The notes below the pieces were generated by a model, which saw only the letters and a program-made list of their open reading frames with translations, searched no databases and was not told the origin of the DNA. Shown here piece after piece: positions 8,798-14,901 of a DNA stretch of 18,188 nt. The position numbers and the translations under genes are program-made. Origin of the DNA: an uncultured beta proteobacterium (GTDB taxonomy: Bacteria; Pseudomonadota; Gammaproteobacteria; Burkholderiales; Burkholderiaceae_C). Position 1 is the first letter of the stretch; every line of letters starts with the position of its first letter. The stretch spans positions 1 to 18,188 of the forward strand of contig CAIMHL010000194.1 in assembly GCA_903840825.1 (NCBI GenBank). The letters run 5' to 3'.

Positions 8798-10539
8798 CAC
8801 AGGCTCTCTGCTTCGGCATTGGCCACAATTTGTGGCTTGACCGCCATATCGGGGGCCACATTCATCATGCGCAAGGTTTGCTGCACCACTTCACTGAACA
8901 CGGGCGCTGCCACAGCGCCACCGTAGTACTGGCCTGCGGTGGGCTCGTCAATCATGACGGCCACAATAATGCGCGGCTTATCGATTGGAGCCATCCCGAC
9001 AAACCAGCCTCGGTACTTGCGGTTACCCGCAACGCCGTAGCCTTTGCCAGCCTGCTTAATGGCAGTACCCGATTTACCGCCCACCGAATAACCAATGGTT
9101 TGTGCTTTTTGACCCGTGCCGCCTGGCCCTGCCGCCATTTGCAACATTTTGCGAACCTGGGCTGCGGTACGCGCTGATAAGACTTGTGCGCCCACCGCAG
9201 GTTCACTGCTTTTAAGCATGGTGGCTGGAATGATCTGTCCATCGTTGGTGAACACGGTGTAAGAGCGGGCAATTTGAAACAAGGAGGCCGACAAGCCGTA
9301 GCCATAAGACATGGTGGCCTGCTCGATAGGCCGCCAGGTCTTGTAGGGGCGCAGTCGGCCGGAAACAGCCCCTGGGAAACTGATTTCGGGCTTTTGACCG
9401 AAACCCGCGTTGGAAAACAACTCCCACATTTCGCGGGCTGGCATTTGCATGGCAATTTTGGTGGTGCCAATATTGCTGGATTTTTGAATCACCCCCTCGA
9501 CCGTCAGCACCCCATTGGGATGCGAGTCCGAAATAGTTGAGCCTGACATGTTGAACTTACCGGAACCCGTGTCAATCAGGGACTGGGGCGTCACGCGCCC
9601 CGTATCTAAAGCCAAGCCAACGGTAAAAGGCTTAATTACTGAACCGGGCTCAAAGGTGTCGGTCAGCGCGCGGTTGCGAAGCTGTTCGCCGCTCATGTGC
9701 ACGCGCTTGGCGGGGGAATAGCTGGGGTAGTTGGCCAAGGCCAACACCTCGCCTGTGATAGCGTCGAGCACCACCACGCTGCCAGCTTTAGCTTTGTTGA
9801 CCTGTACCGCGTCGCGCAGCTTTTGATAGGCAAAAGACTGGACCTTGCTGTCAATACTCAGTTGCAGATCCGGGCCATCAACAGGCAGTATTTTTTCACC
9901 CACATCCTCTACAGCCCGGCCCAAACGGTCCTTGATGATGCGCCGGGAGCCGTTGTGGCCAGACAAATCTTTATTGAAAGCCAGCTCGATCCCCTCTTGC
10001 CCTTTGTCTTCGATATTGGTGAAGCCCACGACGTGCGCCGCAGCCTCGCCTTCGGGGTATTGACGCTTGTACTCGGTGCGCTTGTAGACACCGTCTAATT
10101 TCAGCGCCGCCACCTCAAGCGCCACCGAGTTGTCCACTTGGCGCTTTAGCCAGACGAAGCTTTTGCTTTCGTTTTCCAGCTTTTTATTGAGCTCGCTTAA
10201 GGGCATTTCAAGCAATTTCGCGAGTTGAGCTATTTTTACTGGGTCGCGGTCCAGATCTTCCGGGCTCGCCCAGATGCTGGGCACAGGTACGCTAGAGGCC
10301 AGAATCAATCCATTGCGGTCCAGAATGCGTCCTCGGTTGGAGGCCAACTCCAAGGTGCGGGCAAACCGCACCTCGCCCTGCTTTTGAAAAAACTGATTGG
10401 CAAAGACCTGGATGTAGGCCGCACGGGCCACCAATCCCACAAAGCCCAAAGCGATCACGGCCACAATAAATTTACTGCGCCAAGCCGGTGTCCGGCTCGC
10501 CAACAAAGGGCTTGAGGTGTAAACCACACTGCGACTCAT
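8797..10539 (-). CDS. ftsI: septal peptidoglycan transpeptidase FtsI (PBP3)
   Basis: FtsI is the class B penicillin-binding protein that cross-links septal peptidoglycan in the periplasm and works with FtsW. The 580-residue product has a short cytoplasmic N-terminus, one membrane anchor at about 24-44, the pedestal domain with SNRGRILDRNG (68-77), and a transpeptidase domain with all three active-site motifs: SVIK (Ser about 300, Lys about 303), SSN at 354-356, and KSGT at 489-492. Length is close to E. coli FtsI (588). The ATG overlaps the ftsL TGA by 4 nt. Its TGA overlaps the murEF start. Nothing essential is missing. Confidence 0.98.
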   Translation of the reverse strand: MSRSVVYTSSPLLASRTPAWRSKFIVAVIALGFVGLVARAAYIQVFANQFFQKQGEVRFARTLELASNRGRILDRNGLILASSVPVPSIWASPEDLDRDPVKIAQLAKLLEMPLSELNKKLENESKSFVWLKRQVDNSVALEVAALKLDGVYKRTEYKRQYPEGEAAAHVVGFTNIEDKGQEGIELAFNKDLSGHNGSRRIIKDRLGRAVEDVGEKILPVDGPDLQLSIDSKVQSFAYQKLRDAVQVNKAKAGSVVVLDAITGEVLALANYPSYSPAKRVHMSGEQLRNRALTDTFEPGSVIKPFTVGLALDTGRVTPQSLIDTGSGKFNMSGSTISDSHPNGVLTVEGVIQKSSNIGTTKIAMQMPAREMWELFSNAGFGQKPEISFPGAVSGRLRPYKTWRPIEQATMSYGYGLSASLFQIARSYTVFTNDGQIIPATMLKSSEPAVGAQVLSARTAAQVRKMLQMAAGPGGTGQKAQTIGYSVGGKSGTAIKQAGKGYGVAGNRKYRGWFVGMAPIDKPRIIVAVMIDEPTAGQYYGGAVAAPVFSEVVQQTLRMMNVAPDMAVKPQIVANAEAESL

Positions 10540-10832
10540 TGCGCGCCCTGGGGTGTGCGAACTTCGTCAGTCTTGTAGCTGACGTAGTTGGTGATAGCGG
10601 GCGTCACGGTGCGCATCTGCAAGCGCTCTTTGGCCAATTTTTCAAGGCGCAAAGGCGTGATTTGTGCCCGCTTCTCCACTTGGAGCCGCTCGTGCTCGGA
10701 CTCGAGCCGATGGGCCTCGGCCCGTGCTTTGTCAAGTGCTGTAAAGAGCTTGCGCGACTCGTACTGCACGTTGACCAAATACAAGGCGCTGGCCAAAATA
10801 GCCATCACCAAAACAAAGGTCACGCGCGTCAC
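10536..10832 (-). CDS. ftsL: cell division protein FtsL
   Basis: FtsL is a small bitopic divisome protein that pairs with FtsB and FtsQ and activates FtsWI. This 98-residue product has almost no cytoplasmic tail, one transmembrane segment at about 4-21, and then a charged periplasmic helix with heptad-like spacing (about 24-62), predicted coiled coil. Sequence conservation in FtsL is low, so the call rests on topology, size and position between rsmH and ftsI. The start is GTG at 10832, overlapping the rsmH TGA as GTGA; its TGA overlaps the ftsI ATG, so expression should be translationally coupled on both sides. Confidence 0.93.
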   Translation of the reverse strand: MTRVTFVLVMAILASALYLVNVQYESRKLFTALDKARAEAHRLESEHERLQVEKRAQITPLRLEKLAKERLQMRTVTPAITNYVSYKTDEVRTPQGAQ

Positions 10833-11770
10833 CCTGCCGTCCTTTGCGCCACACGCATGATGGCGCTGCGAGAGCGAGGGTTGGCTTCAACCTCAGCTGC
10901 ACTCGGCTTGATCCGGTCCAAGGCCTTGAACTGCATGACTTTGGGCGCCGCAAAGGGAGCGCGCCGGTCATATTCATCCTTGGAATACTTGGCAATGAAC
11001 TGCTTGACGATGCGGTCTTCCAGCGAGTGAAAGCTGATCACCACCAGACGACCACCCGGTTGCAACACCTGCAGCGAAGCTTCTAGAGCTTGCTGGAGCT
11101 CCTCAAGCTCGGCGTTGATAAAAATCCGAAGAGCCTGAAAGGTGCGTGTGGCAGGGTTTTGCCCCTTTTCACGGGTTTTGACCGTATCAGCCACGAGTTG
11201 CGCCAAATCGGAGGTGGTCGTAATTGGGCCTCGCTCTTGCCGGCGAGCAACAATCGCCTTTGCAATTGGGCTAGCAAACCGTTCTTCGCCATAGTCACGT
11301 ATCACCTCCGCTATTTTTTCTACTTCGACCGTCTCCAGCCATTGCGCCACGCTGATGCCGCGTGTGGTGTCCATGCGCATGTCCAACGGACCCTCAAACC
11401 TGAAACTAAAGCCCCGCTCGGGGTTGTCAATCTGGGGAGAACTGATGCCGAGGTCAAGCAACACGCCCGCCAAACTACCCTTATCCAACTCGCCCAAGTG
11501 GCTAAAGCCCTGGTGACGAATGGAAAACCGGGGGTCAGGGATGGTGGCGGCCTCAGCCAAGGCATCGAGGTCTTTGTCAAAAGCAATCAAGTGCCCTTGG
11601 GGCGACATGCGCGAGAGAATCAAGCGGCTATGCCCACCCCGGCCAAAGGTGGCATCTACGTAGGTACCCTCTTGCGCACTTGAATCAGCAGGGTAAGCGT
11701 CCGGATTGTTGAACAAGGCATCGACTGCCTCCTTCAGCAAAACGGTGGTATGTGTCCAAAGAGGTTCCAC
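10829..11770 (-). CDS. rsmH: 16S rRNA (cytosine(1402)-N(4))-methyltransferase RsmH (MraW)
   Basis: RsmH methylates N4 of C1402 in 16S rRNA, in the decoding centre, using SAM. The 313-residue protein has the SAM-binding motif DATFGRGGHS at 39-48, DLGISSPQID at 106-115, the RGFSFRFEGPLDMRMD block (119-134), VISFHSLEDR at 244-253 and the C-terminal NPRSRSA at 297-303, all typical of MraW. Translation starts at GTG 11770, 9 nt after the mraZ stop; the Shine-Dalgarno sequence is weak and coupling to mraZ is likely. The stop overlaps the ftsL GTG. Length matches the family. Confidence 0.97.
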   Translation of the reverse strand: MEPLWTHTTVLLKEAVDALFNNPDAYPADSSAQEGTYVDATFGRGGHSRLILSRMSPQGHLIAFDKDLDALAEAATIPDPRFSIRHQGFSHLGELDKGSLAGVLLDLGISSPQIDNPERGFSFRFEGPLDMRMDTTRGISVAQWLETVEVEKIAEVIRDYGEERFASPIAKAIVARRQERGPITTTSDLAQLVADTVKTREKGQNPATRTFQALRIFINAELEELQQALEASLQVLQPGGRLVVISFHSLEDRIVKQFIAKYSKDEYDRRAPFAAPKVMQFKALDRIKPSAAEVEANPRSRSAIMRVAQRTAG

Positions 11771-11779
11771 CGTTTGCTT

Positions 11780-12208
11780 TCAGAAAGAGAAGTCCTTGAA
11801 GACGTCGGGCATTTCGCCCTGCATCGCCTGGGCTTCCTGAGCGTCGTAGCTCGCTTTGTCCCACAACTCAAAATGATTCCCCATGCCCAAAAGGATGGCA
11901 TCTTTTGAAATACCTGCGGCTTGGCGCAACTCAGGGGACACCAGCACACGACCGGTCCCATCCATCTCCACATCCATGGCATTGCCCAGAAAGATCCGCT
12001 TCCACCACTGGGCGGACATCGGCAAGGCCGCAATCCGTTCACGGAATTTTTCCCACTCAGGGCGGGGGAAAACCATCAAGCAGCCATGGGGGTGCTTGGT
12101 CATGGTCAATTGACCCGATGCACAGGCGCTCAAGACGTCACGATGCCGGGTTGGCACAGAGAGCCTACCCTTGGTATCCAGACTTAGCGATGAGGCCCCT
12201 TGAAACAC
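11780..12208 (-). CDS. mraZ: transcriptional regulator / division cluster repressor MraZ
   Basis: MraZ is an AbrB-fold DNA-binding protein, first gene of the dcw operon in most bacteria and a regulator of that operon. The frame stays open upstream to 12328, but the GTG at 12208 gives MFQGASSLSLDTKGR, the expected family N-terminus, and a 142-residue protein of normal length. It is preceded by AGGTG at 12216-12220 with 7 nt spacing. Both family motifs are present: DTKGR (11-15) and DGTGR (83-87). The residues added by an upstream start would be encoded by the direct-repeat region, another reason to reject it. It leads the cluster, 9 nt ahead of rsmH. Confidence 0.95.
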   Translation of the reverse strand: MFQGASSLSLDTKGRLSVPTRHRDVLSACASGQLTMTKHPHGCLMVFPRPEWEKFRERIAALPMSAQWWKRIFLGNAMDVEMDGTGRVLVSPELRQAAGISKDAILLGMGNHFELWDKASYDAQEAQAMQGEMPDVFKDFSF

Positions 12209-12215
12209 GACAGTG

Positions 12216-12221
12216 CACCTT
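12216..12221 (-). promoter_or_regulatory. ribosome binding site deciding the mraZ start
   Basis: On the minus strand AAGGTG sits 7 nt before GTG 12208. It supports the short 142-residue MraZ over the longer open frame that continues to 12328. Confidence 0.7.
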
Positions 12222-12250
12222 TTTTGGCAATTGAACGTTTGAAAGAAATA

Positions 12251-12310
12251 AATGGACACATAAACCCACTTAACTCCACTTTTTTGCACTGTAACAGTAA
12301 AAACACCACC
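12251..12310 (-). promoter_or_regulatory. MraZ-box array: 10-bp-spaced GTG-type direct repeats upstream of mraZ
   Basis: Read on the minus strand, units starting at 12289, 12279, 12269 and 12259 begin GTGCA, GTGGA, GTGGG and GTGTC, exactly 10 bp apart. A further in-phase GTGGT lies at 12309, while the intervening unit at 12299 is degenerate. The array ends about 43 nt upstream of the mraZ GTG. MraZ is known to bind short G-rich direct repeats of 10-bp period upstream of its own gene in E. coli (TGGGN units) and in mycoplasmas. Position, period and core all fit an autoregulatory operator for the dcw operon. The repeat pattern is seen directly; MraZ binding is inferred. Confidence 0.8.
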
Positions 12311-12352
12311 TGCGACAGGGGTAAGCACATTTTTTTCAATGAAATCAATTAC

Positions 12353-12397
12353 TTAGAAGCGACTTCGAAGTCTAAAAAAGCTTTAAAGTCGTTCTAA
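12353..12397. repeat. imperfect inverted repeat with inner palindromes in the mraZ upstream region
   Basis: On the plus strand, TTAGAAGCGACTT (12353-12365) pairs with AAGTCGTTCTAA (12386-12397): a 12-bp match with one bulged G. The left arm overlaps a perfect 12-bp palindrome, GACTTCGAAGTC (12361-12372), and the loop contains AAAGCTTT (12377-12384). There is no T-run that would make it a clear terminator. It could be an operator, an RNA hairpin in the mraZ leader, or chance in AT-rich DNA. Confidence 0.45.
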
Positions 12398-12544
12398 ATT
12401 AAGCACTTAGCGCATGCTCTGAAAGTGAGTTATGAAGGCGAAAAATATTTCAGCCACGCGAAGAGCACACTGGCGGACAGAGAAGAATTTCTCATCGATC
12501 AGGATTGGCTCTGGGCGGGTCAAATTCTACGGAAGCAACGAAAA

Positions 12545-12579
12545 AAGCCAACGAGTCCAGCTAAAGGACTCGTTGGCTT
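12545..12579 (-). terminator. Rho-independent terminator of the dksA-type gene
   Basis: A perfect 12-bp stem, GCCAACGAGTCC (12547-12558) with GGACTCGTTGGC (12566-12577), is extended by two A-T pairs to 14 bp around a 7-nt loop. On the minus strand it is followed directly by a run of six T (12546-12541). It starts about 30 nt after the dksA stop codon. It isolates the upstream genes from the dcw operon. Little T-run is present on the plus-strand side. Confidence 0.95.
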
Positions 12580-12609
12580 GTTCAGTCTCTGCGATGCAGA
12601 AAGTAAAGC

Positions 12610-13530
12610 TTAATCACCAAACATTTTTTGGCGCAACTCACGGCGCTGCTGGGCTTCAAGCGACAAATTGGCCGTGGGGCGGGCCAACAAGCGCCCAAGG
12701 CCAATGGCCTCGCCTGTTTCATCGCAATAACCGTACTCGCCGGCATCGATGCGCGTGATCGACTGCTCGATCTTTTTGAGCAGCTTGCGCTCGCGATCAC
12801 GGGTACGCAACTCAAGCGCATGCTCTTCTTCAATGGTGGCGCGGTCCGTGGGGTCAGGCACGACCACGGTTTCTTCACGCAAGTGCTCAGTCGTCTCACC
12901 GGCGTTGCTCAAAATACCGGCCTTCAGGACGTTCAGCTTCAAACGGAAATAAGCCATTTGCACGTCGTTCATGTACTCGCTGTCAGGCATCGCGATGACC
13001 TCGGCGTCGGTCAACTCCTGAACTGGCGTGGTTTTCCAGTTGTTGGCCAACTTGGGGTCTTTCTTCACGGATGAGGCCAGAGGCGGCACGATGAAGGGCA
13101 CCGATGTGGTTTGCGTGAAACTCGCTTTGGCAGCCGTGGACGCGACTGACTGGGCCATGGAAGGCACCGTTAACTGGGCCAAACGTGACGAGGGACGACC
13201 TGCGCGCGCTGGCACACCCGATGGATCAACCGGGACAGCGGCGACTGGCGCTGCAACGGCTACAGGCTTGGTGGGCAAGGCAGCTTTGGCCAGAGTCCCA
13301 GCTTTCACAGTGTGCGTTTTGGTTTTTGGGGCTACGACGTCGGCTGGGCTGACTTTGGCGGTGGTTTTCACTGAATCCTTTGGTTTAACTTTTTCTGTCG
13401 GCTTCGCGACCTTTTCAGCCTTGGGCTTGGTCACCGCTGCTTTGGCAACGGCTTTGACTGCTGGCTTGACTTTGGCGGCCAACGCGACCTCAGGGGTCAC
13501 CGATTTTTCTTTCCCGGATTGAACTTTCAC
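12610..13530 (-). CDS. dksA: DksA-type RNA polymerase-binding transcription factor with long N-terminal extension
   Basis: DksA enters the RNA polymerase secondary channel and, with ppGpp, adjusts rRNA and amino-acid promoter activity. Residues about 183-306 align with the whole of E. coli DksA: an EYMNDVQMAYFRLKL start, the coiled-coil tip DPTDRA (226-231) keeping both Asp residues, LELRTRDRERKLLKKIE, and the globular GYCDETGEAIGLGRLLARPTA. Of the four zinc-finger cysteines only one remains (C269); the others are replaced in CDETG and LSLEAQ. Residues 1-180 are a low-complexity Lys/Ala/Pro/Val-rich tail, doubling the usual 151-residue length. GTG 13530 is preceded by GAGGAGG with 6-nt spacing, so this start, and hence the extension, is well supported. 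A terminator follows. Confidence 0.93.
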   Translation of the reverse strand: MKVQSGKEKSVTPEVALAAKVKPAVKAVAKAAVTKPKAEKVAKPTEKVKPKDSVKTTAKVSPADVVAPKTKTHTVKAGTLAKAALPTKPVAVAAPVAAVPVDPSGVPARAGRPSSRLAQLTVPSMAQSVASTAAKASFTQTTSVPFIVPPLASSVKKDPKLANNWKTTPVQELTDAEVIAMPDSEYMNDVQMAYFRLKLNVLKAGILSNAGETTEHLREETVVVPDPTDRATIEEEHALELRTRDRERKLLKKIEQSITRIDAGEYGYCDETGEAIGLGRLLARPTANLSLEAQQRRELRQKMFGD

Positions 13531-13536
13531 TTCTTG

Positions 13537-13543
13537 CCTCCTC
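13537..13543 (-). promoter_or_regulatory. strong ribosome binding site of the dksA-type gene
   Basis: GAGGAGG on the minus strand lies 6 nt before GTG 13530. It fixes the start at the beginning of the low-complexity extension rather than at an internal codon near the DksA domain. Confidence 0.85.
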
Positions 13544-13721
13544 GCATCATTAAATTTTGCATGAATCTAGCAGGTGGACGAGAGCGCCAAGGGCGCCTCC
13601 GGGTCCGAATTTTGGGTTTGAACACTTAAACACCCTAATTTTGTAACCAGGTGTTTTCCATGTTTCATTGGCGCGCGAGTTTACAGGGTTAGTTGGCGCA
13701 AAACGAATAAGTTGCAGAATC

Positions 13722-13739
13722 GAGACAATCATTTGTCTC
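13722..13739. repeat. short inverted repeat between cobW-type gene and dksA
   Basis: GAGACAA (13722-13728) and TTGTCTC (13733-13739) form a perfect 7-bp stem with a 4-nt loop, about 25 nt after the GTPase stop codon and within the 232-bp gap before dksA. No T-run follows on the minus strand, so it is a weak terminator candidate or a possible operator for dksA. The rest of the gap (13531-13762) shows only a small GCGCC/GGCGC dyad near 13585-13597 and no recognisable gene. Confidence 0.4.
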
Positions 13740-13762
13740 ATATCACGGGTTTTAACCGCGTA

Positions 13763-14839
13763 TCAGACCAGGCTTTGTTCCATACCCTGCAAAAAGATGT
13801 CTTTGGGCAGATCGATGCCGATGAACACCATCTTGCTGGTGCGCTGCTCGCCCTCGGCCCAGGCGGGCCCCAGATCGCTGCCCATCAACTGGTGAACGCC
13901 CTGGAAAATAACCTTGCGTTCGGTGCCCTGCATATGGAGCACGCCCTTGTAACGCAGCATGCGTGGGCCATAGATATTGACGATGGCCCCCAGGAAATCT
14001 TCCAGCTTGGCGGGATCGAAGGCGCGGTCTGACTTGAAGACAAAGCTTTTAACATCGTCGTCGTGGTGGTGATGGTGCCCACCCTCCTGCGCGTGGGAGG
14101 GGTGGTCGCAGGACTCGCCAGGTGCGTGGTTGTGCCCCTCATGGCCATGGTCGTGACCGTGGTGCGCGTGGTCATGGGCCTCGTCTTTGAGGAAGTCGGG
14201 GTCAATATCGAGCTTGGCGTTCAGGTTGAAGCCGCGCAGGTCAAACACCTCGCTCAAGGCCACCTCGCCAAAATGTACGGCTTTTTGTGGCGCACGCGGA
14301 TTCATGTGCTTAAGGCGGTGAGCCAAAGCGCTCACGTCTTCAGGCGACACCAGATCGGTCTTGCTAATGAATATCTGATCGGCAAACCCCACTTGGCGGC
14401 GTGCTTCCTGACGCTCGTTGAGTTGGGTGGCCGCGTGTTTGGCGTCCACCAGCGTCAAGATGGAGTCCAGCAGGTAGCTTTCGGCAATCTCGTCGTCCAT
14501 GAAAAAGGTCTGGGCCACCGGGCCGGGGTCGGCCAGGCCGGTGGTCTCAATCACCACGCGGTCAAAAACGAGCTCGCCTTTGCGTTTTTTCTCAGCCAAG
14601 TCGCGCAGAGTGGCACGCAGGTCTTCGCGGATGGTGCAGCAAATGCAACCATTGCTCATCTGGATGATTTGCTCGTTGGTGTCGGACACCAAAATATCGC
14701 TGTCGATGTTTTCTTCACCGAACTCGTTCTCTATCACCGCAATTTTTTGGCCATGCGCTTCTTGAAGCACGCGCTTGAGCAGGGTGGTTTTGCCTGAACC
14801 CAGGAAACCGGTCAGGATAGTGGCGGGGATAAGGCTCAT
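13763..14839 (-). CDS. CobW/COG0523-family GTPase, putative metal (zinc) chaperone
   Basis: The protein belongs to the G3E GTPase family (CobW/YjiA/COG0523), whose members insert or deliver metal ions, often Zn or Co. In its 358 residues the Walker A GFLGSGKTT is at 11-19, the metal-binding motif GCICC at 64-68, a Walker B-like ETTGLADP at 98-105 and the guanine-specificity SKTDL at 159-163. A histidine-rich stretch at about 222-259 (HDHAHHGHDHGHEGHNH, then a run of five His) precedes the CobW C-terminal domain. The ATG at 14839 has a weak Shine-Dalgarno sequence. It lies 62 nt after the rlmI-like gene and 232 nt ahead of dksA. Genome position gives no sign of cobalamin genes, so a zinc role is likelier than a cobalt one; the substrate protein is unknown. 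Confidence 0.92.
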   Translation of the reverse strand: MSLIPATILTGFLGSGKTTLLKRVLQEAHGQKIAVIENEFGEENIDSDILVSDTNEQIIQMSNGCICCTIREDLRATLRDLAEKKRKGELVFDRVVIETTGLADPGPVAQTFFMDDEIAESYLLDSILTLVDAKHAATQLNERQEARRQVGFADQIFISKTDLVSPEDVSALAHRLKHMNPRAPQKAVHFGEVALSEVFDLRGFNLNAKLDIDPDFLKDEAHDHAHHGHDHGHEGHNHAPGESCDHPSHAQEGGHHHHHDDDVKSFVFKSDRAFDPAKLEDFLGAIVNIYGPRMLRYKGVLHMQGTERKVIFQGVHQLMGSDLGPAWAEGEQRTSKMVFIGIDLPKDIFLQGMEQSLV

Positions 14840-14901
14840 CGGTTTTTCTCAGTGTTGGGGGCGAAGCAAAGTGAGGAGTTTAGCGACCTGATGTGTCCGG
14901 G

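Larger units (their letters stand above)
12209..12609. other. 401-bp intergenic region between dksA-type gene and mraZ
   Basis: This is the only gene-free stretch over 300 bp and is clearly more AT-rich than the genes beside it. From the mraZ side it holds the mraZ ribosome binding site, the MraZ-box array (12251-12310), nested dyad symmetries (12353-12397), a stretch of about 145 bp (12400-12544) in which I see no gene or clear signal, and the dksA terminator (12545-12579). The dcw promoter must lie here if the operon is not read through from dksA, but no convincing -35/-10 pair stands out. Open frames across it run through the terminator or into dksA and look non-coding. Confidence 0.75.

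Noticed and set aside
10180..10245. Possible further AT-rich repeat copy in ftsI
   Set aside because: It shares only short words such as AAAATAGCT with the other islands; the match is too weak.
12209..12328. Longer MraZ starting at 12328
   Set aside because: The added 40 residues are encoded by the 10-bp repeat region, do not fit the family N-terminus, and the GTG at 12208 has a good ribosome binding site and yields normal family length.
12330..12545. Sigma-70 promoter for mraZ (for example TTGACC at 12518-12523 or TTGAAA at 12333-12338)
   Set aside because: Neither has a credible -10 box at 16-18 bp; calling one would be guesswork.
12425..12758. Two plus-strand frames (62 and 108 codons) in the gap before mraZ
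   Set aside because: Both run through the dksA terminator hairpin, one continues deep into dksA antisense, and neither has a clear ribosome binding site or recognisable domain.
13550..13741. Minus-strand 63-codon frame between the GTPase gene and dksA
   Set aside because: No ribosome binding site, no family resemblance, and it spans the likely dksA promoter and leader.
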